A stretch of 64,000 nt of DNA from Weissella tructae (GTDB lineage: Bacteria > Bacillota > Bacilli > Lactobacillales > Lactobacillaceae), in NCBI RefSeq assembly GCF_000732905.1, contig NZ_CP007588.1, forward strand, positions 186,001 through 250,000. Direction: 5' to 3'. The notes beneath the pieces are model-generated. The model worked only from the letters and a program-made list of their open reading frames with translations. It searched no databases and was not told the origin of the DNA. Positions 42,062 through 53,426 of the stretch are shown in pieces. Each line of letters begins with the position of its first letter. Within the stretch, counting starts at the first letter, position 1. A program made the position numbers and the translations under genes.

Positions 42062-42838
42062 ATGCGACGCAAAATTGTCATGGCAAATTGGAAAATGAAT
42101 AAATTGCCGAGTGAAGCTGCTAGCTATATTGCAGATGTAGGAGAACGTGTAGAGCGTTACCCAGATGTAGATAAAGCGTTGGCGGGACAAGATGTCTTAT
42201 TGGAAAAAATGGTGCAAGCGGCACAGGATACATCAATTGTCATTGGTGCAGAAAATGTATATTGGAAAGAACGTGGTGCTTACACAGGTGAAACAAGTCC
42301 AGAAGCATTAGCTGATCTAGGAATTGTCTACGTGATTATTGGGCATTCAGAACGCCGTAACTATTTCCGTGAAACAGATGAAATGGTTAATTTAAAGGTC
42401 TTGGCTGCTTTGCGTAATGGATTAAAGCCCATTGTAGCGATTGATGAAGCCTTGCAAATCAAGTCACATAATGACCACATGCATTGGGTGGCAAATGAAG
42501 TCATTGAAGCGTTAAAAGGTGTAAAGCCCGAGCAATTAAAAGACGTGATGTTTGCATATGAACCAACGCAAGCAATTGGAAGTGGACAAGCAATGGATGC
42601 TGCTTCAGCGCAAAAACACGTCGCATTGATTCGAGAAGCCGTAGCGGACATCTTTAATGATGAAATTGCCCAAGATATTCGTATTATGTACGGAGGGTCA
42701 GTAAAGCCGGCAAATGCTTATGATATTTTAAAACAAGCGGATATTGATGGTGTATTAGTTGGTGACTCTGCGCTCGATCCAAATAACTTTGTTGAATTGG
42801 TTCAGTTGGCGCATCAAGCAAGTTTGTGGCAAGCATAA
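42062..42838 (+). CDS. tpiA: Divergent triosephosphate isomerase (258 aa)
   Basis: The TIM-barrel shows the catalytic lysine (ANWKMNK), the catalytic histidine (IGHSERRNYF), the catalytic glutamate (FAYEPTQAIGSG) and the phosphate-binding YGGSVKPAN. Other blocks depart from the family. The usual CxGE reads VAIDEA, the tryptophan of the flexible loop (PVWAIGTG) is replaced to give PTQAIGSG, and the phosphate-site GGASL reads GDSAL. It may be a slow or altered TPI. In heterofermenters flux through TPI is low, which would relax selection. Promoter and RBS (AAAGGCG) are weaker than those of eno. Confidence 0.85.
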   Translation: MRRKIVMANWKMNKLPSEAASYIADVGERVERYPDVDKALAGQDVLLEKMVQAAQDTSIVIGAENVYWKERGAYTGETSPEALADLGIVYVIIGHSERRNYFRETDEMVNLKVLAALRNGLKPIVAIDEALQIKSHNDHMHWVANEVIEALKGVKPEQLKDVMFAYEPTQAIGSGQAMDAASAQKHVALIREAVADIFNDEIAQDIRIMYGGSVKPANAYDILKQADIDGVLVGDSALDPNNFVELVQLAHQASLWQA

Positions 42839-42932
42839 ACAATTTGTATAAAAATATCGTTAACCCATAGTTAATTCAGCCCACCCGAGTGTGAAATATG
42901 TTACAATAATTGGCGTAAGGGTTAACCTATAA

Positions 42933-44294
<1,362 letters not shown>

Positions 44295-44307
44295 TTTACG
44301 TCAATTA

Positions 44308-44342
44308 AGAACAATTCACTTAGGTGAGTTGTTCTTTTTTTA
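44308..44342 (+). terminator. Terminator after eno
   Basis: AGAACAATTCAC-TTAG-GTGAGTTGTTCT is followed by T residues. Confidence 0.93.
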
Positions 44343-44437
44343 TATACAAATTTATGACACTCTGATTTGAGTTATAAGTCCCATTATGCTATGATAATCA
44401 AGTATAAATTCAATTGAAAAAATGGGAGGCACCTGAA

Positions 44438-44674
44438 ATGTATGATACGTTATTAACGGCAATGTTAGTTGTCGGGTTTTTAATTATTGTTGCGGTGCTA
44501 ATGCAACCATCTAAGCAACAAGACGCGCTATCTGCATTGTCTGGTGGCGGTGGGGATCTGTTTGCGACACAAAAGGCACGAGGATTCCAAGCGGTTATGC
44601 AACGCATCACTGCTATCCTAGGCGCTGTGTGGTTTATCTTAGGTCTAGCATTAGTATACCTATCTTCACATTAA
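44438..44674 (+). CDS. secG: Preprotein translocase subunit SecG (78 aa)
   Basis: The start at 44438 follows GGGAGG by 8 nt. Two membrane helices (residues 3-22 and 52-75) flank a glycine-rich loop (LSGGGGDLFATQKARGF), the SecG signature. It is the accessory subunit of the SecYEG channel. It starts the conserved secG-rnr-smpB order, though a terminator separates it from rnr. Confidence 0.95.
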   Translation: MYDTLLTAMLVVGFLIIVAVLMQPSKQQDALSALSGGGGDLFATQKARGFQAVMQRITAILGAVWFILGLALVYLSSH

Positions 44675-44680
44675 GAAATG

Positions 44681-44716
44681 AAGGGCCCCTCGTGTTGTTT
44701 GGCGAGGGGTCCTTTC
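44681..44716 (+). terminator. Terminator after secG
   Basis: AAGGGCCCCTCG and CGAGGGGTCCTT form a 12-bp GC-rich stem with a short T run. It is probably partial, giving differential expression of rnr. Confidence 0.8.
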
Positions 44717-44780
44717 AGTATCTAAGTGCGTATAATTGAATTTTAAGTAACCATGTAACCAAAAAGAAAAGAGATAAGCA

Positions 44781-47093
44781 ATGACAGAAGAAAATCTACA
44801 AAACCAACTCTATGGTTTTTTAAAGGCAAATTCTAGTCAAGCTTTCCCAGCCCAAACATTAGTTGATGGGCTACGTTTAGAAGAGACCAATGCTTTTACA
44901 AAAGTTGTGCAAGCATTAGCGGCCTTAGAACGTGTTGAAAAGATCAAAGTCAATGAAGACGGAAACTTTCAATATAATGAACAAAAGGAAGGCGTGATTT
45001 GTAATTTCCGTGCCAACGACCGTGGATTCGGTTTTGCGCACTATGATGACAATGAACCAGATGTATTTATTAATCCTGACAATACTTTATTCGCTTTGCA
45101 AGGCGATGAAGTTCGTGTCAAGATTCTATCAAAGGGTGATGGAGACCGTGGTCCTGAAGGACAAGTGGTTGAAATCGTTAACCATGGCCGCACACAAGTT
45201 GTGGGGACATTTAAGTCAGGTAGTGAATACCGCGACTTTATCGGATCAATTAACATTACGGATAAGAAGACTGCTTCATACCAATTCTTGGTTAAAGAAG
45301 GTGGTGTTGCGGCTAACGATGGTGAAGTCGTTGTTGCAACTATTGATGATTATCCAAGTCAAGATACGCCTAAGCGTATGACTGGAACAATTTTGAAGTC
45401 TATTGGACATCAAGATGACCCAGGTGTTGATATCTTGGAAGTGGTTTATAACCATGACCTACCACACATCTTCCCAGAAGCGACAATGAAGGAAGCTGAA
45501 GCAACACCACAAGAAGTGTTGGACAGCGAACGTGAAGGTCGTGAAGATGTGACTGACCAAACTTTGGTGACAATTGACTCAATTGAATCAAAGGACTTGG
45601 ATGACGCCGTTGTGGTTGAACGTTTGGATAACGGAAACTACCATCTAGGTGTTCACATTGCTGACGTGTCACACTACATTCAAGAGAAGACAGCATTGGA
45701 TGCTGAAGCGTATAACCGTGGAACATCTGTTTATTTGACTGACCGTGTTATTCCAATGTTGCCACGCAGCATCTCAAATGGGATTGCCTCATTGAACCCA
45801 GGCGTTGAACGTTTGGCTATGTCATGTGAAATGGAATTCACACCAACTGGAGAATTGGTGAACCACCGTATTCATCAATCAGTGATGCGTTCACATGCAC
45901 GTATGACTTACAAGGCGGTTAATGCCATCCTTGAAGGTGATGAAGAAACACGTGAAGAATACGCTGACTTAGTACCAATGTTTGAAGCAATGAACATGTT
46001 GCACAATGCATTGGCTGCAAAGCGTAAAGAACGTGGCGCGATTGAATTTGATGCACCTGAAGCAAAGATTATTGTGGATGAAACTGGAAAGCCAACAGAC
46101 ATCGAATTGCGTGAACGTGGGACATCAGAACGTATGATCGAATCATTCATGCTAGCGGCTAATGAAACGGTTGCGATGCATTATGACTTGGCTAACGTAC
46201 CATTCATGTACCGTATTCACGAACAACCAGATAAGGAACGTGTTGCTAAGTTCTTCGAATTTGCACAAGCCTTAGGTTGCCCAGTAAAGGCTAACCCAGA
46301 TAAGGTTAAGCCAAGTGACTTCCAACAAATCCACAAGTACTTCTTGGGTCGCCCAGAAGAACAAATGGTTTCTATGATGATGTTGCGTGCTATGCAACAA
46401 GCCAAGTACTCAGACAATCCAGTTGGGCACTTTGGAATTGGTGCTGATTACTACACACACTTTACATCCCCAATCCGTCGTTACCCTGACTTGATGGTTC
46501 ACCGTCTAATTAAGTGGTACGAAAAGAATGGTATGGGTGATGCTGCACAAGCTGAATACCGTGATAAGTTAGCTGAAATTGCATCTGAAGCGTCTGTTAA
46601 GGAACGTCGTTCCGTTGATACAGAACGTGATGTAGATGCTATGAAGAAGACTGAATTTATGGAAGATAAGGTGAACCAAGAATTCGACGCCGTTGTTAAC
46701 GGTGTGATGAAGTTTGGAATGTTCGTCTCATTGCCAAATACAGTTGAAGGATTGATTCATACATCTAACTTAACGGACGATTACTATCACTTCGATGAAT
46801 CTCATCAAGCATTGATTGGTCGCCGTTTCCACCACATTTACCAAGTCGGACAACCGGTTAAGGTGAAGTTGGTTCGTGTTGATAAGGAACAAAGTGCACT
46901 TGATTTCGTTTTGGTAGATCCTAAGGATGCACCATTAACAGATATCAAGGTACCGGAACCTCGTAAGCCATTTAACAAAAATGGTAAGAAGCCTTTCAAT
47001 GGATCAAAGGGTGGCTTTAACAAGAAGCCACAAGGTAAGCCTATGGATCACAAGGAATCTGCAAAGAAGCGTACAAACACTAAGCATAAGTAA
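44781..47093 (+). CDS. rnr: Ribonuclease R (770 aa)
   Basis: 3'-5' exoribonuclease of the RNB family, which degrades structured RNA and is SmpB/tmRNA-associated. It has an N-terminal winged helix, cold-shock domains ([19 protein letters not shown]) and the RNB domain with catalytic aspartates in [14 protein letters not shown]. An S1 domain ([19 protein letters not shown]) follows near 640-720, and the C-terminal 45 residues are a Lys/Pro/Gly/Asn-rich tail ([17 protein letters not shown]). It is followed 14 bp later by smpB. Confidence 0.97.
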   Translation: MTEENLQNQLYGFLKANSSQAFPAQTLVDGLRLEETNAFTKVVQALAALERVEKIKVNEDGNFQYNEQKEGVICNFRANDRGFGFAHYDDNEPDVFINPDNTLFALQGDEVRVKILSKGDGDRGPEGQVVEIVNHGRTQVVGTFKSGSEYRDFIGSINITDKKTASYQFLVKEGGVAANDGEVVVATIDDYPSQDTPKRMTGTILKSIGHQDDPGVDILEVVYNHDLPHIFPEATMKEAEATPQEVLDSEREGREDVTDQTLVTIDSIESKDLDDAVVVERLDNGNYHLGVHIADVSHYIQEKTALDAEAYNRGTSVYLTDRVIPMLPRSISNGIASLNPGVERLAMSCEMEFTPTGELVNHRIHQSVMRSHARMTYKAVNAILEGDEETREEYADLVPMFEAMNMLHNALAAKRKERGAIEFDAPEAKIIVDETGKPTDIELRERGTSERMIESFMLAANETVAMHYDLANVPFMYRIHEQPDKERVAKFFEFAQALGCPVKANPDKVKPSDFQQIHKYFLGRPEEQMVSMMMLRAMQQAKYSDNPVGHFGIGADYYTHFTSPIRRYPDLMVHRLIKWYEKNGMGDAAQAEYRDKLAEIASEASVKERRSVDTERDVDAMKKTEFMEDKVNQEFDAVVNGVMKFGMFVSLPNTVEGLIHTSNLTDDYYHFDESHQALIGRRFHHIYQVGQPVKVKLVRVDKEQSALDFVLVDPKDAPLTDIKVPEPRKPFNKNGKKPFNGSKGGFNKKPQGKPMDHKESAKKRTNTKHK

Positions 47094-47107
47094 AGTGGAG
47101 GTGTGGT

Positions 47108-47575
47108 ATGGCTAAGAAGCAAAAAGCCACGCAAGATGCTCTGGCAACGAACAAGAAAGCCCGTCATGATTATGCAATCGGTGAAACATTTGAAGCTGGT
47201 ATGGCTTTAACAGGAACTGAAATCAAATCTGTACGTGCTGGGCGCGTAACAATTGCGGACGGATTTGTGCAAATTCGCCATGGTGAAGCATGGTTAGATA
47301 ATGTGCATATTAGTCCATTTGAACAGGGAAATCAGTTCAATCATGAACCGGTCCATCCCCGTCGCCTTTTGTTACACAAGAAAGAAATTCAAACATTAGC
47401 GGCCGCGACTGACCAACAAGGGAAGACGATTGTACCGTTAAAGATTTATCTAAAACGTGGTTTTGCAAAAGTGCTCATTGGTGTTGCAACTGGTAAGCAC
47501 AATTACGACAAGCGTCATGATTTGAAGAAGCGTGATCAAGAACGTGATATTCAACGTGCACTACGTGACCGATAA
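47108..47575 (+). CDS. smpB: SsrA-binding protein SmpB (155 aa)
   Basis: Binds tmRNA to rescue stalled ribosomes. The OB fold includes [18 protein letters not shown] and [13 protein letters not shown]; the tail [20 protein letters not shown] enters the mRNA channel. GGAGG precedes the ATG. Normal length. Its tmRNA partner gene is not in the window, although two ssrA-like 3' ends occur near 6900 and 9490. Confidence 0.98.
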   Translation: MAKKQKATQDALATNKKARHDYAIGETFEAGMALTGTEIKSVRAGRVTIADGFVQIRHGEAWLDNVHISPFEQGNQFNHEPVHPRRLLLHKKEIQTLAAATDQQGKTIVPLKIYLKRGFAKVLIGVATGKHNYDKRHDLKKRDQERDIQRALRDR

Positions 47576-47580
47576 AAGAT

Positions 47581-47613
47581 AAAAAGGACATCCTTAACGG
47601 GGTGTCCTTTTTA
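47581..47613 (+). terminator. Terminator after smpB
   Basis: AAAAAGGACATCC and GGGTGTCCTTTTT form the stem. Confidence 0.92.
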
Positions 47614-47717
47614 ATTTTATTTTAATGTTTTGTTAACTTTTCTCACATAATAAACCCACTGGAAATCGCATCCGTGCTAATATCGTATAAACTTAACAAC
47701 AATGGAGGGGTATATAC

Positions 47718-49163
47718 ATGAGAAAGTGGTTAGTTAGCTTGGGTCTGTCCGTGATGGCAGTAGTTGGTATGATGGGGGCGATGCCAACAGGTAATGCGGA
47801 TAGTAAGCCGCACTATACAGTTGCTACGGATACCACATATCCCCCATTTGAATTCCAAGGGGATGATGGCAAGTATCGTGGGATTGACATTGATATGCTG
47901 GAAGCAATTTCTAAGTCAGAAGGATTTACATATGAATTAAAGCCAATGAGTTTTAATGCAGGAGTACAAGCCGTTCAAGCGAAGCAAATTGACGGTTTGT
48001 TAGCCGGAACAGCCATTACAGATGAGCGTAAGAAAATTTTTGATTTCGGGACACCTTACTATCGAACTGGTGTTGTTGCTGCCATCAGTGAAAAGAATGA
48101 TGACATTAAGACACTAGATGATTTGAAGGGGAAGAATGTTGCGGCTAAGACAGGAACAGCAGCGACTGTCTATGCAGAAGAAATGGCCAAGAAATATGGC
48201 TTTACGCTAACATACTTTAACGATTCTAATACCATGTTTAACGATGTGATGGTTGGTAATTCAGTCGCAACGTTTGAAGATCAACCTGTGATGGCGTATG
48301 CCATTAAGCAAGGGTTAGCGATGAAGATTATCACTGAACCCGCGAAAGCTGGTTGGTATGGATTTAGTGTTAAAAAAGGAGACAACCCAGAATTCTTAGC
48401 ATCATTTAATGCTGGATACCAAAAGTTGGTGGATAGTGGTGAATTTGACAAGATTGTTGAATACTACTTAGGTGACACTGGTTACTCATACCAAGAAGCA
48501 TCTGCACCAAAGGAAACAACAATTTTCACATTGCTTGCGGACAACAAAAAGGCATTGTGGAATGGATTATTGAAGACACTACAACTAACGTTTATTGGAT
48601 TTATCTTAGCGGCGCTATGGGGAATTCTATTAGGTGTTATGGGTGTCTCAAAGAATAAGTTTATTAGTGGTTTGTCTTCAACGATTGTGTACATCTTCCG
48701 TGGATTACCAATGCTAGTGCTAGCATTCTTTATTTACATTGGGGTACCAAGTTTAACTGGAACTAAGATTCCAGCCTTTACAGCGGGAATTATTACGTTG
48801 CTACTGAATGAAGGAGCCTACATTGCATCCTTCGTGAAGGGAAGTTTCTTAGCGGTGGATAAGGGACAATTAGAGGCTGCGCGTTCATTGGGATTGCCAT
48901 ACCGTAAGGCAATGATGAAGGTTGTGATGCCGCAAGGACTTCGTATGATGATGCCGAGTTTTGTGAACCAATTTATCATTACGTTGAAGGACACATCATT
49001 GTTGTCTGCCATCGGAATCATTGAATTAACACAAACAGGAACATTGATTATCGCACGTAATCTACAAGGATTCCGTGTCTGGGTAATTATCGCAATCATG
49101 TACCTACTAGTTATTACAATCTTAACTTGGATCTCACTTTGGGTAGAAAAGAGGACTAAATAA
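47718..49163 (+). CDS. Amino-acid ABC transporter, fused substrate-binding and permease protein (481 aa)
   Basis: Residues 1-27 are a signal peptide or anchor without lipobox. Residues 30-250 are a family-3 solute-binding domain ([33 protein letters not shown]). Residues 270-480 are a GlnP/HisM-type permease with about five helices and the EAA-like loop [21 protein letters not shown]. The fusion is common in lactic acid bacteria (GlnP). Glutamine or another polar amino acid is the likely substrate. It overlaps the ATPase gene by one base. Confidence 0.92.
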   Translation: MRKWLVSLGLSVMAVVGMMGAMPTGNADSKPHYTVATDTTYPPFEFQGDDGKYRGIDIDMLEAISKSEGFTYELKPMSFNAGVQAVQAKQIDGLLAGTAITDERKKIFDFGTPYYRTGVVAAISEKNDDIKTLDDLKGKNVAAKTGTAATVYAEEMAKKYGFTLTYFNDSNTMFNDVMVGNSVATFEDQPVMAYAIKQGLAMKIITEPAKAGWYGFSVKKGDNPEFLASFNAGYQKLVDSGEFDKIVEYYLGDTGYSYQEASAPKETTIFTLLADNKKALWNGLLKTLQLTFIGFILAALWGILLGVMGVSKNKFISGLSSTIVYIFRGLPMLVLAFFIYIGVPSLTGTKIPAFTAGIITLLLNEGAYIASFVKGSFLAVDKGQLEAARSLGLPYRKAMMKVVMPQGLRMMMPSFVNQFIITLKDTSLLSAIGIIELTQTGTLIIARNLQGFRVWVIIAIMYLLVITILTWISLWVEKRTK

Positions 49164-49897
49164 TGGCAATTATCGACGTTAAAAATGTACACAAGCGCTA
49201 TGGGAACAACGAAGTCCTAAAAGGGATTAGTTTAGACGTGAATGAAGGTGAAGTTGTCGTGATGATTGGTCCTTCAGGATCGGGAAAGTCAACTTTCTTA
49301 CGCATGTTGAATCGCTTGGAAGAAATTGATGAAGGTGTTATTCGCATTGATGGGGATGATATTTACGCCAAGTCAAATAACATGGACGAAACGCGTGAAA
49401 AGATTGGGATGGTATTCCAACATTTCAATCTTTTCCCACATCTAACGGTTCTAGAAAACATCACGTTGGCACCAACTGAATTAGGGCGTATGGATAAGCA
49501 AGCGGCTGAAGAAGAAGGAAAGCGTTTATTGGCACAAGTTGGATTAGCTGATAAGGCGAATGCGAAGCCAGCAACATTATCTGGTGGGCAAAAGCAACGT
49601 GTTGCAATTGCGCGTGCATTGGCAATGCATCCAGAAATCCTATTGTTTGACGAACCAACGTCAGCTTTGGACCCCGAAATGGTCGGTGATGTCTTACAAG
49701 TTATGAAGCAATTAGCTGAAGACGGTATGACGATGATTGTGGTGACACATGAAATGGGATTTGCTAAGCAAGTTGCCGACAAGGTTGTCTTCTTTGCAGA
49801 TGGTGTTATTCGTGAAGAAGGGACACCAGAAGAAATCTTCAATAACCCACAAGATGATCGTACGAAGGAATTCTTGAATAAGGTATTGAATGTTTAG
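49163..49897 (+). CDS. glnQ: Amino-acid ABC transporter ATP-binding protein (244 aa)
   Basis: Walker A is GPSGSGKST, the signature is [15 protein letters not shown] and Walker B is [17 protein letters not shown], all typical of polar amino-acid transporters. [17 protein letters not shown] is the Q loop. Partner of the fused protein upstream; the start overlaps its stop (TAATG). Confidence 0.93.
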   Translation: MAIIDVKNVHKRYGNNEVLKGISLDVNEGEVVVMIGPSGSGKSTFLRMLNRLEEIDEGVIRIDGDDIYAKSNNMDETREKIGMVFQHFNLFPHLTVLENITLAPTELGRMDKQAAEEEGKRLLAQVGLADKANAKPATLSGGQKQRVAIARALAMHPEILLFDEPTSALDPEMVGDVLQVMKQLAEDGMTMIVVTHEMGFAKQVADKVVFFADGVIREEGTPEEIFNNPQDDRTKEFLNKVLNV

Positions 49898-49929
49898 AAA
49901 AGCCCCATACTCTAGGTATGGGGCTTTTT
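49898..49929 (+). terminator. Terminator after the amino-acid transporter genes
   Basis: AAAAGCCCCATAC and GTATGGGGCTTTT form the stem, with T5. Confidence 0.93.
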
Positions 49930-49969
49930 GTTTGGTACAATGTCCAAGACAAGAAACAAGAGGTGGAAT

Positions 49970-50635
49970 ATGCAAACAGAAAATATGCAAGCCTGGACGC
50001 AGGCATTGGCCGAGAAATTACCGGCTGATTATTGGCAACGCGTTACGATATTCATGGACGAAGTGTACTCAGAAGAGACAATCTATCCAGCCCGTGAAAA
50101 TGTTTTTGCAGCATTAGACACAACGGCATTAGCTGATACACGAGTCGTTATTTTAGGGCAAGACCCGTATATTAATCCTGGACAAGCACAGGGGTTAAGT
50201 TTCTCAGTACCGAGTGACACAACCTTGCCACCGTCATTGCGTAATATCTTTAAAGAAATTGCAAGTGACTTGGATGTGGTTGAACCAACCGATGGTGACC
50301 TACATCATTGGGCTAATCAAGGTGTCTTGCTATTGAATGCTGTACTAACAGTGCCGGCAGGTAAGTCAAATGCCCATGCCAAGTTAATTTGGGAAACACT
50401 TACAGATGCCATCATTAGTGTAGTTGCTGAACAAGAACAACCGGTTGTGTTCATTCTGTGGGGTGCCTATGCACAGAAGAAGGCAAAATTAATTACAGGT
50501 GATCAAAACCTGATTTTGAAGGCGCCACACCCAAGTCCTTTATCATCATATCGTGGATTTTTTGGTTCAAAGCCATTCAGTCAAACGAATGCGTATTTAG
50601 CTGAACATGGGCAAGAGATGATTGATTGGGTGTAA
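49970..50635 (+). CDS. ung: Uracil-DNA glycosylase (221 aa)
   Basis: The start at 49970 follows AGAGGTGG. Family 1 UDG: the catalytic block is VVILGQDPYINPGQAQGLSF and the DNA-intercalation loop is HPSPLSSYRGFFGSKPFS. It removes uracil from DNA for base-excision repair. Its -10 is probably TACAAT near 49936. ung next to pta is a conserved pairing in lactobacilli. Confidence 0.97.
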   Translation: MQTENMQAWTQALAEKLPADYWQRVTIFMDEVYSEETIYPARENVFAALDTTALADTRVVILGQDPYINPGQAQGLSFSVPSDTTLPPSLRNIFKEIASDLDVVEPTDGDLHHWANQGVLLLNAVLTVPAGKSNAHAKLIWETLTDAIISVVAEQEQPVVFILWGAYAQKKAKLITGDQNLILKAPHPSPLSSYRGFFGSKPFSQTNAYLAEHGQEMIDWV

Positions 50636-50711
50636 GGCTAGCTTAAAACTTAAAATCATGTGATAATAAACACATAGTCTAAAACGATGTGTACATTTTG
50701 GGAGGAATACC

Positions 50712-51701
50712 ATGGATTTATTTGCACAATTATCAAACGAAGTTAAAGGACAAGGTGTACGCCTTGTCTTCCCTGAAGGGGATGATGCACGTATTCAAGA
50801 AGCTGCGGTACGTTTAGCAGAAGAAGCGTTGGTTGAACCTGTTTTGTTGGGAAATCCTGCGGTTATCAAAGAAACAGCCGAACAAACAGGTCGTGATTTA
50901 CAACTCGTTACAATTATTGATCCAGCGAATTATGATCCAGCGTTGAGCCAAGAAATGGTTGCGGCTTTAGTTGAACGACGTAAGGGAAAAGTTGATGAAG
51001 CGCAAGCGACACAACTTTTGTTGGATGTGAACTACTTTGGAACAATGTTGGTTTACATGGGACACGTTGATGGTATGGTCTCAGGGGCCGCTCATTCAAC
51101 TGGAGAAACTGTTCGCCCAGCTTTGCAAATCATTAAGACAGCGCCTGGTTCAAGCCGTATTTCAGGTGCTTTCGTGATGCAAAAGGGTGACGAACGTTAT
51201 GTATTCGCTGACTGTGCGATTAACATCGATCCAGATGCGCAAACATTGTCAGAAATTGCGCTACAATCAGCGCAAACGGCGCAAATCTTTGGTATTGATC
51301 CTAAGGTTGCGATGTTGAGCTATTCAACAAAGGGATCTGCTGCAGGAGAAGGTGCTAACAAGGTGATTGAAGCAACAAAGTTGGCACAAGAAGCAGCACC
51401 TGCTGGTGTGGAAATTGACGGAGAACTACAATTTGATGCAGCCTTTGTACCAGAAGTTGCAGCATCAAAGGCGCCAGAATCAGCAGTTGCTGGTCAAGCC
51501 AAGGTCTTTGTCTTCCCAAGTTTGGAAGCTGGAAACATTTCATACAAGACGGTTCAACGTCTTGGTGGATTCGAAGCAGTTGGTCCAATCCTACAAGGGT
51601 TGGCTAAGCCTGTTTCAGACTTGTCTCGTGGTGCAAATGTAGAAGATGTCTACAAGGTATCAATCATTACCGCAGCGCAAGTATTGCAAGCAAATAAGTA
51701 A
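50712..51701 (+). CDS. pta: Phosphate acetyltransferase (329 aa)
   Basis: Interconverts acetyl-CoA and acetyl phosphate; in heterofermenters it links the phosphoketolase product to ethanol or acetate branches. VRLVFPEGDDARIQEAA starts the fold, and DGMVSGAAHSTGETVRPALQIIKTAPG and MLSYSTKGSAAGEGANKV are conserved. Length is that of the short Pta without the N-terminal DRTGG domain. GGGAGG precedes the ATG. Confidence 0.96.
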   Translation: MDLFAQLSNEVKGQGVRLVFPEGDDARIQEAAVRLAEEALVEPVLLGNPAVIKETAEQTGRDLQLVTIIDPANYDPALSQEMVAALVERRKGKVDEAQATQLLLDVNYFGTMLVYMGHVDGMVSGAAHSTGETVRPALQIIKTAPGSSRISGAFVMQKGDERYVFADCAINIDPDAQTLSEIALQSAQTAQIFGIDPKVAMLSYSTKGSAAGEGANKVIEATKLAQEAAPAGVEIDGELQFDAAFVPEVAASKAPESAVAGQAKVFVFPSLEAGNISYKTVQRLGGFEAVGPILQGLAKPVSDLSRGANVEDVYKVSIITAAQVLQANK

Positions 51702-51711
51702 GCATAATTTA

Positions 51712-51747
51712 AATACCGACTAACTCAGGTTAGTCGGTATTTTTTTA
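51712..51747 (+). terminator. Terminator after pta
   Basis: AATACCGACTAAC and GTTAGTCGGTATT form the stem, with T7. Confidence 0.92.
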
Positions 51748-51895
51748 TTTTTAATGGTATCTGGAGTGGTCATGGTAAAAGCTAATGACACGCTATTGCG
51801 ATGTTCTAGACCGATGCAGAGAAGGTGGCTTGGATTTGTATGATTTATATGCTTGGAAAACTGCGAGTAACACTGAAAAATGGTATAATAGGCAG

Positions 51896-52384
51896 ATGAG
51901 AATGAAAATGAATTCAGTAGAAGAAACACAAACAGTAGCAGCAGCATTAGCGTCAATTATTCAACCGGGAGATACACTATTATTGAATGGTGACTTAGGC
52001 GCAGGGAAAACAACATTTACACAGGGATTCGCACGTGCGTTAGGGATGAAACGTCCGTTAAAGAGTCCGACTTTTACGCTTGTTCGTGAATACCAAACAC
52101 CGCATTTCCAATTGAACCATTTGGATGTGTACCGATTAGGTGAAGAAGGTGGTGCGGATGAACTTGGATTGAATGAATATTTTAATCCAACGAGCGTCAC
52201 CATCGTGGAATGGTCAGAATTTATTACGAATGACTTGCCACAAGATTATTTACAAATTGATCTAACGCGTTTGGAACATGATATTGCGGATACCCAACGC
52301 GCGATTGAAATTACGGCCCAGGGTGTTGTCAGTCAACAACGATTGCAAGAATTAGAGGAGGCCCTTGATGGAACTATTCATTAG
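51896..52384 (+). CDS. tsaE: tRNA threonylcarbamoyladenosine biosynthesis ATPase TsaE (162 aa)
   Basis: The P-loop is LNGDLGAGKTTFTQGFARALG, and EEGGADELGLNEYF is the switch block of TsaE. It works with TsaB/TsaD in t6A modification of tRNA. Three in-frame ATGs (51896, 51902, 51908) have no clear ribosome binding site, and a TATAAT at 51884-51889 would start transcription at or near the first ATG; the mRNA may be leaderless. The start is therefore uncertain by a few residues. It overlaps the next gene by 17 bp. Confidence 0.92.
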   Translation: MRMKMNSVEETQTVAAALASIIQPGDTLLLNGDLGAGKTTFTQGFARALGMKRPLKSPTFTLVREYQTPHFQLNHLDVYRLGEEGGADELGLNEYFNPTSVTIVEWSEFITNDLPQDYLQIDLTRLEHDIADTQRAIEITAQGVVSQQRLQELEEALDGTIH

Positions 52385-52871
52385 ACCTGTTGAGCCAGAA
52401 GACTCACAAAATTTGTTGGTATTATTGGCACAATTGACTAAAGAATCAACAACTTTTTTGCTGATGCAAGATTTATCAGTTGTATCGGTCATGAGCCAAG
52501 CTGATAATATTGCTTATCTACAATCAACAACCAACAATGTCATGTTAGTCGTATCAGACGAACATGATAACTTGTATGGCTTAGCAACCGCCGTTGCAGG
52601 GATAGATGGAACGCAAGCCGAAATTGGTGTTGCCGTCTTAGCGCAATATCAAGGAAATGGGCTAGCCCAAGCGTTGATTGAAGAGTTGTTAGCATGGGCA
52701 GTTGATTATAGTTCTGTTAATGCTTTAACGTTAACCGTACAACTACATAATGCACCAGCAATTCATATTTACGAAAAGTATGATTTTAGCTGGGTAGAAG
52801 GAAGCGAAAATACAATTGAAAACGCGAATGGAGAATCTGTTCCTGCAAAGGATATGATTCGCCAACTATAG
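52368..52871 (+). CDS. GNAT-family acetyltransferase (167 aa)
   Basis: The ATG at 52368 follows GAGGAGG inside the end of tsaE. The acetyl-CoA binding core is recognisable as IGVAVLAQYQGNGLAQALIEELLAWA, the V/IxxxxQxxGxG/A motif of GNAT. The C-terminal strand is NAPAIHIYEKYDFSWVEG. The substrate is unknown. RimI-like N-acetyltransferases often sit beside tsa genes, but this protein is more like a general GNAT. Confidence 0.88.
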   Translation: MELFIRPVEPEDSQNLLVLLAQLTKESTTFLLMQDLSVVSVMSQADNIAYLQSTTNNVMLVVSDEHDNLYGLATAVAGIDGTQAEIGVAVLAQYQGNGLAQALIEELLAWAVDYSSVNALTLTVQLHNAPAIHIYEKYDFSWVEGSENTIENANGESVPAKDMIRQL

Positions 52872-52879
52872 GGGATAAG

Positions 52880-53413
52880 ATGAATTTTATTGCAATGGAT
52901 TTTGAGACGGCTAGTGCGCAACGACATAGTGCCGTTTCGTTAGGTATTGCGGTTGTTCGTGATGATAAAGTCGTTGATCAGTTTTATACGTTATTAAAGC
53001 CAGATACAGCATTTGATGCACGCAACACACAAATTCATGGTATTACGGAGCGAGATGTGATGAACGCGCCAACTTTTCCACAAATTTGGCCCATGATTGC
53101 ACCCTTCTTTACGCCAAATCAATTAGTGATTGCGCATAACGCGCCATTTGATAATAGTGTTTTACGTGCGTCGTTAGAATACTATCGATTACCAACGGCA
53201 CATTATCTATCAATCGATACAGTACGAACATCACGTAAACTGTATCCGAACCTACCAAATCATAAATTGAATACAATGGCCGAAGTGCTGGCCATTGATT
53301 TACATCAACATCACAACGCGCTAGATGATACAGTTGCGGCGGCTAAGATTTTAGTCAAGCAAGCACAAGTATTCGGCGTTGATGCTGTTAAGCCATTTGT
53401 TAAAAACATTTAA
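52880..53413 (+). CDS. DEDDh 3'-5' exonuclease, DnaQ-like (177 aa)
   Basis: Exo I is FIAMDFETASAQ, Exo II is LVIAHNAPFDNSVL and Exo III is HNALDDTVAAA, giving the D-E-D-H-D catalytic set. It is a stand-alone exonuclease domain like the epsilon/PolC proofreading module, probably acting in repair or RNA end processing. GGGG precedes the ATG, 8 bp after the GNAT gene. Confidence 0.9.
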   Translation: MNFIAMDFETASAQRHSAVSLGIAVVRDDKVVDQFYTLLKPDTAFDARNTQIHGITERDVMNAPTFPQIWPMIAPFFTPNQLVIAHNAPFDNSVLRASLEYYRLPTAHYLSIDTVRTSRKLYPNLPNHKLNTMAEVLAIDLHQHHNALDDTVAAAKILVKQAQVFGVDAVKPFVKNI

Positions 53414-53426
53414 TTAGGAGCAGCAT

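Noticed and set aside
42062-42838. tpiA as a pseudogene
   Set aside because: The frame is complete and the three catalytic residues are kept, so divergence is reported rather than inactivation.
49363-49842. 159-aa minus-strand ORF opposite glnQ
   Set aside because: Shadow of a strongly coding gene with all ABC ATPase motifs; no translation signal.
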